DNA of 5,366 bases from Bryobacteraceae bacterium (GTDB taxonomy: Bacteria > Acidobacteriota > Terriglobia > Bryobacterales > Bryobacteraceae), in the NCBI GenBank assembly GCA_030039005.1, contig JASHQT010000240.1, forward strand, positions 1 to 5,366. Reading direction: 5' to 3'. The translations under genes and the position numbers were made by a program. Positions 1 to 5,366 of this stretch are shown here, piece by piece. Numbering within the stretch: position 1 is the first letter of the stretch; every line of letters starts with the position of its first letter. The notes beneath the pieces are model-generated. The model was not told the DNA's origin, searched no databases, and saw nothing but the letters and a program-made list of their open reading frames with translations.

Positions 1-320
1 ATGGCTTTCCGCGCTTCGGCCAATTTGCGGCGCGATTCGCGGCTTTCTTCGGTTTCGCGATAGAGCGCCTGTGCCACGGGCGCGGGGCCGCGCATATCGC
101 TCAAGCCCAAGACCTCGATTTGGAATTCGCCGCTGTCGTTTTTCACCTGCAGCATTTCGCCGAGGTGAAGGTCGCGCGCGGGTTTGACGAGCTGGCCGTT
201 AGCACGGACGCGGCCGAGATCGCAGGCGCGCGAGGCGAGCGAGCGGGTTTTGAAGAAGCGCGCGGCCCAAAGCCATTTGTCGATGCGAACGGCACTGGAG
301 CTAATGGGCGGCTCCGGCAT
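1..320 (-). CDS. hslR: Hsp15-like (HslR) S4-domain ribosome-associated protein, 3' end cut by window edge
   Basis: Translating the minus strand from ATG 318-320 gives 106 residues open to the window edge. Residues 12-60 form an S4 RNA-binding domain beginning RIDKWLWAARFFKTRSLA, the hallmark start of Hsp15; the GRVRANGQLVKPARDL stretch and a charged C-terminal part (YRETEESRESRRKLAEARKA) also match that family. In E. coli, Hsp15 binds free 50S subunits that carry a stranded nascent chain and helps recycle them; that role is taken from the family. Hsp15 proteins are usually around 130 residues, so perhaps 20-30 C-terminal residues lie outside the window. The ATG suits the family, where the S4 motif starts about ten residues in, but no Shine-Dalgarno sequence is visible. 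The start lies 7 bases after the hicB stop, so co-transcription with hicAB is likely. A generic S4 protein is the alternative. Confidence 0.93.
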   Translation of the reverse strand, partial: MPEPPISSSAVRIDKWLWAARFFKTRSLASRACDLGRVRANGQLVKPARDLHLGEMLQVKNDSGEFQIEVLGLSDMRGPAPVAQALYRETEESRESRRKLAEARKA

Positions 321-327
321 TGCGCTA

Positions 328-549
328 TTAAGCCGCGACTTCCACGTAGTCGACCGAGGAATGAGGCTCGGGGATCGGCTCTCCGACTTCGCGCATGGCT
401 TCGAAATGCGCCGCCAGCGCGTCCTGGAAATTGCGGCGCGTTTCTTCCGCCGTATCGCCCGTTGCGGCACAGCCATCCACGTCGGGAGAGTAGGCGGAAA
501 AGCCGGTTGCCGTCTGTTCAATTACAACAGAGTAGCGTCTCATGCTCAT
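328..549 (-). CDS. hicB: HicB-family antitoxin, short form (73 aa)
   Basis: This 73-residue protein should neutralise the HicA toxin encoded just upstream. It has the HicB partial RNase H-like fold signature: a first strand (RRYSVVIEQTATGFSAYSP), then PDVDGCAATGDTAEET, then a helix with NFQDALAAHFEAM, ending in PIPEPHSSVDYVEVAA. It stops right after this fold and has no room for the ribbon-helix-helix or HTH DNA-binding tail found in longer HicB proteins such as that of E. coli, so self-repression through HicB DNA binding is doubtful. Its ATG (547-549) overlaps the hicA stop by four bases (ATGA), implying translational coupling; a weak AAGG lies about ten bases upstream. Toxin-first gene order is usual for hicAB. 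A second ATG two codons in is a possible alternative start. The hslR gene begins 7 bases after its stop. Confidence 0.92.
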   Translation of the reverse strand: MSMRRYSVVIEQTATGFSAYSPDVDGCAATGDTAEETRRNFQDALAAHFEAMREVGEPIPEPHSSVDYVEVAA

Positions 550-737
550 TTCAGGTCTGCCTTTTTGAGTATAGCGTTGAGCGTGCCGATTGCCAGTTCC
601 TTGCCGTCGTTGCCGGGGACCGTAATCACTGACGGCTTTTTGGGATGTTTGAAATGGCGATGGCTGCCTTTGGAGCGCATTTCCACCCAGCCATTGTGCT
701 CCAGAAGCCGAATCACCTCGCGCACTCTCATCGGCAT
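546..737 (-). CDS. hicA: HicA-family mRNA interferase toxin (63 aa)
   Basis: A 63-residue protein with the compact dsRBD-like HicA fold. The N-terminal helix reads RVREVIRLLEHNGWVEMRSK, followed by the diagnostic GSHRHF at residues 24-29, in which His26 corresponds to the catalytic histidine of HicA ribonucleases, then VITVPGNDGKEL and a final GTLNAILKKADL helix. Family members cut mRNA, including tmRNA, independently of translation and halt growth until HicB binds. Length is normal and no key residue is missing; where many HicAs have His after the VPG turn, this one has Asn43. The start at 735-737 has no clear Shine-Dalgarno site; an ATG two codons later (729-731) is an alternative. It lies 34 bases after the HEPN gene stop and overlaps hicB by four bases. 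GC content around 541-660 is about 50-53%, lower than in polX. Confidence 0.93.
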   Translation of the reverse strand: MPMRVREVIRLLEHNGWVEMRSKGSHRHFKHPKKPSVITVPGNDGKELAIGTLNAILKKADLK

Positions 738-771
738 GACACAGTCACGATAGGGCTGTCCGGCGCGAGCG

Positions 772-1566
772 TTATCGCTTGGCCGCCATCCGATTTGCCC
801 GTCTCGGCACCTTGTAGGGAAGCTTTATCGCGAATGTCTTGCTGGCACGGACCTCTATGTCTGAAACGGATTCAGACAGGAATCTCATGTGCCCCATTAC
901 GTCGTTGATGGTTAGCTTTATTCGCTTGCCGAGCTCGACCGGAGGGGCGGTTACGCGCCGGACGAACGTATGGTTCACTACTCCCCTCGCGTGTACTATC
1001 ACGTTGCGAATCTCGATCAGTAGAATCGCGCGTTCCAGCGATGCGTTGTCCGTGAACAGCTCGAATTCAAGATGCGTCGACAGGTATTTCGAAAGTTCTC
1101 TCATCCCCTGGTATGCAAGCTGGTTCACTTTTCTGTCGGCGAGAGCCGTGATGAGGTCGGCGCGAGTGGACTGAGAAAGAACGAAATCCACTGTAATCTG
1201 CTCGTTCGAGCGCAATGCTTCAGGCTTTGCTCGGAAGACCATCGAAAGCAGTTCCGCAATGTAGACGAGATAGCTGTCAATCGCTCGAGTGAGCGCCATC
1301 TCCGTCAAGAGCCCATAGTAGGTGAAGATTTTTCTCCTCGCTCCGGCACCGATTGCGAGCCCTCGGCGCGTTTTGTAGTCGCGCCGCCCCGATCTCCTGT
1401 CGGACTTGGCAATACTGCGAATTGCGTCATCGAGCTCGATAGCGGACCTGACAAGCCAATTGAGAAAGCTTTCTATCTCATCAAATGACTTAATAAACCG
1501 AGCCCGGGGCGCCGACATGAACAAGGGAAATCCCTTTCCCACGGTTTCGGCCTGTGCGCTGTCCAT
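772..1566 (-). CDS. HEPN-superfamily protein, putative stand-alone ribonuclease (264 aa)
   Basis: I do not recognise a named family for the whole protein, but residues 187-192 read RNVIVH (bases 991-1008), fitting the R-[NDH]-xxx-H active-site motif of HEPN ribonucleases. The surrounding IEIRNVIVHARGVVNHTF, with a Gly-Val-Val and an aromatic shortly after the His, resembles the final HEPN helix of many uncharacterised bacterial proteins. The rest looks mostly alpha-helical: residues 27-55, 78-112, 131-165 and 176-194 are probable helices. There is no signal peptide or membrane segment. The N-terminal 25 residues and Arg/Lys-rich C-terminus look disordered. HEPN enzymes act in toxin-antitoxin, abortive infection and CRISPR systems by cleaving RNA; activity here is inferred. 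No MNT nucleotidyltransferase antitoxin is next to it; hicAB is. The start at 1564-1566 lies 7 bases after the Nudix stop in AT-rich sequence; Met17 (1516-1518) is an alternative. Low GC (48-52% in sampled lines) suggests transfer. Confidence 0.75.
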   Translation of the reverse strand: MDSAQAETVGKGFPLFMSAPRARFIKSFDEIESFLNWLVRSAIELDDAIRSIAKSDRRSGRRDYKTRRGLAIGAGARRKIFTYYGLLTEMALTRAIDSYLVYIAELLSMVFRAKPEALRSNEQITVDFVLSQSTRADLITALADRKVNQLAYQGMRELSKYLSTHLEFELFTDNASLERAILLIEIRNVIVHARGVVNHTFVRRVTAPPVELGKRIKLTINDVMGHMRFLSESVSDIEVRASKTFAIKLPYKVPRRANRMAAKR

Positions 1567-1573
1567 TTATACT

Positions 1574-2146
1574 TTATTTTAGTTCGCCACGTAGTGCATC
1601 AGGCTTGGAAGATGAGCTTGAGCGCTCGTGTTTTGTGCGCTTCCAAAAATAGTACCCGAGCATGGTTTTCGCGTCCTGGATTTCTTCGGAATTAATAGCC
1701 GCTTCTATTTCTTTCCCAGTAAACCAGCGCGTTTCGATGCGCTCGTCTTCCATGGGTTGGGCCGCGCCCGCGGTGAGGCCGGTGGCTAGATAGATAGTCA
1801 TTTTCTCAGTGAGGAAGCCGGGGCTGGGGAAAAACGAGATGAGCTTCCGCCAGGTTTTCGCGCGATAGCCAGTCTCCTCCTTCAGCTCGCGCCTAGCGGT
1901 TTGGAACGGCTTTTCGCCCGGGTCGACGGAGCCGGCGGGCAGTTCCCACAAATACCGCTGCGCGGCCAACCGATACTGGCGGACCAGCAGAATGCGCTTG
2001 CGATCGTCGACCGCCATCATCACGGCCGAGCCGCGATGGCGCACGATGGCGCGCTTGATCTCGAAGCCGTCGGGATCGATGGCCCGATCTTCGGTCACGG
2101 TGAAAAGGCGGTTGGCGAAACGTTCTTTGGAGGAAACGATTTTCAT
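1574..2146 (-). CDS. Nudix hydrolase, ADP-ribose pyrophosphatase type (190 aa)
   Basis: A complete Nudix box GX5EX7REUXEEXGU spans Gly72 to Tyr94, with Glu78, Arg86, Glu87, Glu90 and Glu91 in place for metal binding and hydrolysis. Just before it lies RQYRLAAQRYLWELPAGS, and about 15 residues after it SPGFLTEKM with Pro109; a proline at this spacing is typical of ADP-ribose pyrophosphatases of the NudF/YqkG group, which split ADP-ribose into AMP and ribose 5-phosphate in the cytoplasm. The N-terminal strand region (residues 5-45) is also typical. Length is normal. The C-terminus ends in a low-complexity tail with five serines (176-180), less conserved-looking than the rest. The ATG overlaps the polX stop by four bases (ATGA at 2143-2146) and no Shine-Dalgarno site is seen, so translation probably depends on coupling. 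Substrate could be another nucleoside diphosphate derivative. Confidence 0.93.
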   Translation of the reverse strand: MKIVSSKERFANRLFTVTEDRAIDPDGFEIKRAIVRHRGSAVMMAVDDRKRILLVRQYRLAAQRYLWELPAGSVDPGEKPFQTARRELKEETGYRAKTWRKLISFFPSPGFLTEKMTIYLATGLTAGAAQPMEDERIETRWFTGKEIEAAINSEEIQDAKTMLGYYFWKRTKHERSSSSSKPDALRGELK

Positions 2147-3873
2147 GATTTGTGGATTGCTTTTTCAAATTCGGCGAGCGGCAGCGCGTTCAGGACATCG
2201 CGCGGTTCGAGCCACCCGCGGCGCGCCGTGAGAACGCCGAAGGGCATGTTGATGCCGAGATGCTTGGTCTGATGCGCGTCGGTGGAAATGGCGAACTTAC
2301 AGCCGAGTCCTTTGGCAGTGCGGACCATCGCGCCCGAGAGATCCAAGCGCTCGGGACTGCCGTTGATTTCGAGGTATACATTGCGGCGCGCGGTTTCCGT
2401 GGCCACGCGCTCGAAATCGAAGGGGAACGGATCGCGATTGAGCAGAATGCGGCCGGTGGGATGGCCCATCACGCGCAGCGATGGCGATTCGAGCGCGCGC
2501 AGCAGGCGATCGGTCATCTCCGGGGGTTCGAGATTCATGTGGCTGTGAACGCTGCCCACCACGATGTCGAGTTCGACGAGCGCGTCTTCGGCCAGGTCCA
2601 TGGCGCCGTCGCGGCGGATGTCGCATTCCAGGCCCGAGAAGACGCGCAGCGGCAGACCGCGCCGGTTGAGGTCGCGGACCTGCTTGGCGAAGGCGACCGC
2701 GCGCGTTTCATCCAGTCCATTGGCCATGGCGAGAGCCTTCGAATGATCGGTGATCGCCACGTATTGGTAGCCGAGCGCGGCGGCGGCTTCCACCATCTCT
2801 TCGAGCGTGGCGCGGCCGTCGGTCTCGGTGGTGTGCATGTGCAGATCGCCGCGAATATCGGAGAGCTCGATCAGATTCGGGAGCCGGCCATCGATGGCGG
2901 CATCGATCTCGCCGCAGTTTTCCCGCAGCTCGGGCGGGATCCAGGGAAGGCCGAGGGCGGCATAAATGGCTTCCTCGGTTTCGCCAGCGACACGTTCCTC
3001 AGTGTCCAACTTGAACAGTCCATATTCATTCAGCGTGAGACCGAGCTTGAGCGCGCGGCTGCGCAGGATGATGTTGTGCTCCTTGCTGCCGGTGAAATAC
3101 TGCAAGGCCGCGCCATAGCTTTCATGCGGGAGCGCGCGCAGGTCCACCTGAATTCCGTCCAGGCTGTATTGAATGCTGGCCTTGTTGGGACCCTTGCCGA
3201 GCACGGTGTGAGCCTTCGGATGCGCGGCGAAGCGATCGAGCGCATCGGCGGCGCCGGGGCCGGTGACCAGTAGATCGAGATCGCCGATGGTTTCCTTGCC
3301 GCGCCGCAGGCTGCCCGCGGCTTGAATCTTTTCGATGCCGCCGGTTTCGGATAAATACGGAATGAGCTCGCCCGCGATCTTTTGTCCGAAGCTGAGCAGG
3401 AAGCGGCCGGTGCGCTGGCGGTACTGCGCGATGGATTTAAGCACCTTCTCTTCGAGCTTGGCGCCCATGCGCGGCAGCTCGCGCAATTTTTGTTCTTTGC
3501 AGATGCGCTCCAGATCGTCGACGGTGGCGACCTTGTAATGCTGGTAGACCAGCGCGATGCCTTTGGGGCCGAGCCCCTGGATTTTGAAAAGATCGAGCAG
3601 CGTGGGCGGGAATTGCGCGAGCAACGCATCGCGCTTTTCAAACGAGCCACGCGTGGAAAGTTCTTCGAGCACGGTGGCGATGCCTTTGCCGACGCCTGGG
3701 ATTTCGGTGACCTTGCGCTCGGGGTTGACCAGAATGTCGGCCACGCGTTCGGGATAGCCTTCGATGGCCGAAGCGGCGTTGCGGTAGGAACGGATGCGGA
3801 AGCCGTCTTCGCCGGCGATCTCCATCAGGTCAGCGGTTTCGGCGAGCACGCGCGCGAATTCACGATTTTCCAT
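2143..3873 (-). CDS. polX: DNA polymerase X with C-terminal PHP exonuclease domain (576 aa)
   Basis: A full-length bacterial PolX, a gap-filling repair polymerase acting in base excision and end repair. Residues 1-50 form the 8-kDa-like N-terminal region ([20 protein letters not shown]). Helix-hairpin-helix motifs appear at 55-72 ([17 protein letters not shown]) and 95-112 ([11 protein letters not shown]). The palm has [17 protein letters not shown], with metal-binding Asp198 and Asp200, and Asp244 in IQVDLRALP. The PHP domain (about 340-570) retains all expected metal ligands: His345, His347, Asp352, His377, Glu416, His443, His445, His471, Asp532 and His534, so Mn-dependent 3'-5' exonuclease activity, as in Bacillus subtilis PolX, is expected. 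The start suits the family, which begins close to this residue; no Shine-Dalgarno site is visible. It overlaps the preceding CDF gene by 14 bases and the following Nudix gene by 4, consistent with an operon. Confidence 0.97.
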   Translation of the reverse strand: MENREFARVLAETADLMEIAGEDGFRIRSYRNAASAIEGYPERVADILVNPERKVTEIPGVGKGIATVLEELSTRGSFEKRDALLAQFPPTLLDLFKIQGLGPKGIALVYQHYKVATVDDLERICKEQKLRELPRMGAKLEEKVLKSIAQYRQRTGRFLLSFGQKIAGELIPYLSETGGIEKIQAAGSLRRGKETIGDLDLLVTGPGAADALDRFAAHPKAHTVLGKGPNKASIQYSLDGIQVDLRALPHESYGAALQYFTGSKEHNIILRSRALKLGLTLNEYGLFKLDTEERVAGETEEAIYAALGLPWIPPELRENCGEIDAAIDGRLPNLIELSDIRGDLHMHTTETDGRATLEEMVEAAAALGYQYVAITDHSKALAMANGLDETRAVAFAKQVRDLNRRGLPLRVFSGLECDIRRDGAMDLAEDALVELDIVVGSVHSHMNLEPPEMTDRLLRALESPSLRVMGHPTGRILLNRDPFPFDFERVATETARRNVYLEINGSPERLDLSGAMVRTAKGLGCKFAISTDAHQTKHLGINMPFGVLTARRGWLEPRDVLNALPLAEFEKAIHKS

Positions 3874-4768
3874 GCGGTCGGGGCGAGGCTGATATCGAAG
3901 CTAGCATGTGGGGTTCGACGTGCACCAGCACGTCGGCCACCCACTCGATCTCGTTACGGATTTTTTCCTTCACTTGCGTGGCGATTTCGTGCGAGTCGTA
4001 CACGGTCATCGCCGGGTCGACTTCCAGGTGTAGGTCGACGTGCCATTTCAGGCCGGTTTTGCGCGCGAAACATTTTTCGATGCCGAGGACGCCGGAGACG
4101 CCAAGCCCGACTTGGCGGATGCGGTCCATGGCTTGGGGCGAAGGCATGGTGTCCATGAGCTGCACCACGTTGTCACGCACCACGCGGATGCCGAGGAAAA
4201 TGACAATGACGCCGACTAGCGATCCGCCGACGTGGTCCGCGAGGGGGAATTGGGCGGGGTAGATCAGTGTGAGGCTGAGTCCGCCCAGGGCCACCGCACC
4301 CGAAAGAACATCCACGGTGTCGTTCCAGGCGTCGGCCACCAGGCCCGAGCTATTGATTTTTTTGCCGTAACCGCGCTTAGCGGCGCCGGTGATGGACTTG
4401 GTCACAATGGAGGCGATGAGAGGCCACACAGCGTAGCGGGCGGGCGCGTGGCTCTCGCCGCCGAGATGCAGCGCCTCGAAAGCGATAAAAGCGCCGGTGG
4501 TGACCAGAATCATTCCCACGGCGAGCGCGCTGAGAGTTTCCAGGCGGCCGTGACCGTAAGGATGTTCGGCGTCGGGCGGCTTGGCGGCGATGATCAAGCC
4601 GAGCAGCACCAGGCCGCTGGACAACACGTCGCCGGCGGATTCGATACCATCGGATACCGTCGCCGTGGAATCGGCGTGGAGACCGATGGCGATCTTCGCC
4701 ACCGCCAGGCACGCGCTTACCAGCATGCTGGCGATCGCGACGCGGCGGCCGGCGAGCTCGGCTGTCAC
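3860..4768 (-). CDS. Cation diffusion facilitator family metal exporter (302 aa, GTG start)
   Basis: An inner-membrane divalent metal/proton antiporter of the CDF family. Six membrane segments are expected near residues 8-30, 37-61, 79-100, 113-131, 141-169 and 179-197, followed by a cytoplasmic dimerisation domain (about 209-288). The loop motif HPYGHGRLE (69-77) is diagnostic; aligned by eye to E. coli FieF/YiiP, the loop site B residues Asp66, His69 and His73 are kept, as are C-terminal ligands His246, His260, His283 and a Glu285 in place of Asp. The transport site A reads Glu43, Asp47 (TM2) and Asn149, Asp153 (TM5) rather than Asp-Asp-His-Asp, so the metal cannot be called safely. The frame is open up to an ATG at 4834, but that would overlap the upstream gene by 70 bases; GTG 4766-4768 has a good Shine-Dalgarno and overlaps the upstream stop by four bases (GTGA), so I chose it. 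It overlaps polX by 14 bases. Confidence 0.95.
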   Translation of the reverse strand: MTAELAGRRVAIASMLVSACLAVAKIAIGLHADSTATVSDGIESAGDVLSSGLVLLGLIIAAKPPDAEHPYGHGRLETLSALAVGMILVTTGAFIAFEALHLGGESHAPARYAVWPLIASIVTKSITGAAKRGYGKKINSSGLVADAWNDTVDVLSGAVALGGLSLTLIYPAQFPLADHVGGSLVGVIVIFLGIRVVRDNVVQLMDTMPSPQAMDRIRQVGLGVSGVLGIEKCFARKTGLKWHVDLHLEVDPAMTVYDSHEIATQVKEKIRNEIEWVADVLVHVEPHMLASISASPRPHGKS

Positions 4769-5100
4769 CTGCGCCTCTTTTTGACGTAGACCAACTGGTA
4801 GCTGCCTTCGACCAAGTCGCGGATCTCCTGCCAATTGAGCTTGGTGTCGGCGCGGAGGGAGACCCAGCCGTGCTGGCCGACATAGGGCGTGCGGTAGAAG
4901 CGGTTGTCTTCAAGGAAGACCGGCTGCATTTTCTTGCCGACTTTGACGCAGATCGACAGGATGCCCTTATAGGTCTCGAGCACCGTGAAGGTCTTGGTTC
5001 CGACCTGGAAGGTGGGGTGGCCGAAGGTAGTGGTTTCGCTGGTTTTCGGCAAAGCTAAGCAGATTTCGCGCAGTTTGTCCAGTATCTTCTTATCGTCCAT
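4765..5100 (-). CDS. MmcQ/YjbR family small protein (111 aa)
   Basis: A soluble 111-residue protein of the MmcQ/YjbR family, which has a double-wing CyaY-like fold and is often annotated as DNA-binding; its function is not established. Visible family marks are an N-terminal helix (ILDKLREICLALPKT), the FGHPTFQVG motif at 26-34, the strands FTVLETYKGILSICVKV, and PYVGQHGWVSLR at 72-83 followed by the helix NWQEIRDLVEGSYQLV. It ends in a basic tail KKRRR. The frame remains open to a TTG at 5110-5112, but ATG 5098-5100 gives the usual family start and is preferred; neither has a recognisable Shine-Dalgarno site. It is the first gene of the leftward run, so the promoter should lie in 5101-5236. 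Its stop overlaps the GTG start of the CDF gene. Length matches the family. Confidence 0.9.
   Translation of the reverse strand: MDDKKILDKLREICLALPKTSETTTFGHPTFQVGTKTFTVLETYKGILSICVKVGKKMQPVFLEDNRFYRTPYVGQHGWVSLRADTKLNWQEIRDLVEGSYQLVYVKKRRR
4766..4782 (-). promoter_or_regulatory. Shine-Dalgarno and GTG start of the CDF exporter
   Basis: On the minus strand the sequence reads AAAGAGGCGCAGGTG. The AGAGG core sits five bases before GTG 4766-4768. This is the clearest ribosome binding site in the window and it decides the CDF start in favour of GTG over the upstream ATG at 4834. It lies inside the basic KKRRR tail of the MmcQ/YjbR gene, whose stop overlaps the GTG. Confidence 0.75.
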
Positions 5101-5150
5101 CAGGCAAGTCAAATACTAGTGTACGGGAAGACGGCGGGGTTGGCGGGTGA

Positions 5151-5166
5151 CCGCGCACACGCGCGG
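5151..5166. repeat. Perfect inverted repeat, 6-bp stem with ACAC loop
   Basis: CCGCGC, then ACAC, then GCGCGG. It can fold as a hairpin in either strand or serve as a dyad operator between the divergent genes. It lacks a T-run on either side, so it is not an intrinsic terminator, and it lies about 50 bases upstream of the MmcQ/YjbR start. In such GC-rich sequence chance occurrence is possible. Confidence 0.5.
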
Positions 5167-5207
5167 CGGGATTGGCCGGTGGCTCGCGTGCGCTTGCCGG
5201 GATTGGC
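5167..5207 (+). repeat. 10-bp direct repeat CGGGATTGGC
   Basis: Identical copies of CGGGATTGGC lie at 5167-5176 and 5198-5207, with starts 31 bases apart, which is close to three helical turns. That spacing would suit a repeated protein-binding site upstream of the lipoprotein gene, but no binding protein is known from the sequence. Confidence 0.45.
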
Positions 5208-5222
5208 TGCAGGTCGCACGCG
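5185..5222. repeat. 8-bp inverted repeat around a 22-base loop
   Basis: CGCGTGCG at 5185-5192 is the exact reverse complement of CGCACGCG at 5215-5222. The right arm ends 14 bases before the lipoprotein ATG, so if the structure lies in that transcript it could affect translation; this is inference. The loop contains the second copy of the CGGGATTGGC repeat. Confidence 0.45.
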
Positions 5223-5236
5223 GCGATGCCGATCTA

Positions 5237-5366
5237 ATGACCATGGCGGACTATCGAAAGTGGCTCCTGCTGACCCTAGCGGGCACCGTGGCTATTGCCT
5301 GCGAAAGTGATTACGACATCTGGATTCCTCGGGACCAGTCGGCCGATGCGCTGTTCCGCTTCGTTC
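5237..5366 (+). CDS. Probable lipoprotein or secreted protein, N-terminus only
   Basis: From ATG 5237-5239 the plus strand is open to the window edge, giving 43 complete codons. The start of the protein looks like an export signal: a short polar n-region with Arg7-Lys8, a hydrophobic stretch WLLLTLAGTVAIA (9-21), and Cys22 preceded by AIA, which fits a loose lipobox. If processed there, Cys22 would be lipidated and the protein anchored in the membrane; otherwise it is a Sec signal peptide. The following ESDYDIWIPRDQSADALFRFV does not match any family I recognise. A second ATG two codons later (5243-5245) is an equally possible start, and no Shine-Dalgarno site is visible for either. It is divergent from the other genes, so it belongs to a separate transcription unit. 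No function can be proposed. Confidence 0.6.
   Translation, partial: MTMADYRKWLLLTLAGTVAIACESDYDIWIPRDQSADALFRFV

Larger units (their letters stand above)
5101..5236. other. Divergent intergenic region, GC-rich with repeats
   Basis: This 136-base gap separates the leftward MmcQ/YjbR gene from the rightward lipoprotein gene and should carry promoters for both. I see no convincing sigma-70 pair: TACACT and TAGTAT on the minus strand (5118-5123 and 5113-5118) resemble -10 boxes but have no -35 partner at 17 bases. The AT-rich patch 5107-5123 is the only low-GC stretch. The remainder holds a 6-bp-stem hairpin, an 8-bp inverted repeat and a 10-bp direct repeat. No tRNA-like T-loop was found. Confidence 0.6.

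Noticed and set aside
738..771. Possible hicA promoter or operator, with TATCGT and an imperfect ACAG/CTGT dyad
   Set aside because: No -35 partner and arms of only four bases; too weak to list as a feature.
1605..1646. Inverted repeat TTGGAAG / CTTCCAA with a 28-base loop
   Set aside because: Short arms, long loop, inside the coding sequence of the Nudix tail; likely chance.
2152..3273. Long plus-strand open frame of 373 codons opposite polX
   Set aside because: It lies wholly within polX, whose motifs are complete. Its product is low-complexity Ala/Gly/Glu/Arg, typical of the antisense shadow of a GC-rich gene.
3382..4158. Plus-strand open frame of 258 codons spanning the polX and CDF ends
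   Set aside because: Antisense to two well-supported genes, with no recognisable domain and a composition typical of a shadow frame.
4769..4834. N-terminal extension of the CDF protein from ATG 4834
   Set aside because: It would overlap the MmcQ/YjbR gene by 70 bases, and its residues do not look like CDF sequence, whereas GTG 4766-4768 has a Shine-Dalgarno site and a 4-base stop-start overlap.
5119..5310. Plus-strand 63-codon frame from GTG 5119
   Set aside because: Arg/Ala-rich without motifs, and in a different frame from the signal-peptide-like start at 5237, which is the better candidate.
1..5366. CRISPR array, tRNA, rRNA, insertion sequence or intrinsic terminator
   Set aside because: Looked for on both strands: no regularly spaced repeats, no tRNA T-loop with acceptor pairing, no transposase, and no GC hairpin followed by a T-run.

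Overview
The window is GC-rich, gene-dense bacterial DNA. Eight genes run head to tail on the minus strand from about 5100 to beyond the left edge, and one partial gene on the plus strand diverges from them at the right edge. High GC, tight packing, poor Shine-Dalgarno sites and a PHP-type DNA polymerase X beside a cation diffusion facilitator fit a soil bacterium. Acidobacteriota is my best guess, but it is an inference from general character with no marker gene behind it.

Reading in the direction of transcription (right to left): a small MmcQ/YjbR-family protein (5100-4765); a cation diffusion facilitator metal exporter (4768-3860) starting at a GTG that overlaps the previous stop; DNA polymerase X with HhH, polymerase and PHP exonuclease domains (3873-2143); and a Nudix hydrolase of the ADP-ribose pyrophosphatase type (2146-1574). 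These four are linked by overlaps of 4, 14 and 4 bases and look like one translationally coupled unit.

Next comes an islet of different character: a 264-residue protein carrying an RNxxxH motif typical of HEPN ribonucleases (1566-772), then a HicA toxin (737-546) and a short HicB antitoxin (549-328). The HEPN gene has much lower GC (about 50% in sampled lines, against about 67% in polX) and looks acquired. After the islet the run continues with the Hsp15 (HslR) ribosome-associated S4 protein, cut by the left edge (320-1).

The right end holds a 136-base divergent intergenic region with GC-rich inverted and direct repeats, then the start of a probable lipoprotein or secreted protein (5237 onward).

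The main point of interest is that two candidate RNA-cleaving systems, a lone HEPN protein and HicAB, sit in the same orientation, with gaps of only 7, 34 and 7 bases, between housekeeping genes for nucleotide clean-up/repair and 50S ribosome rescue.
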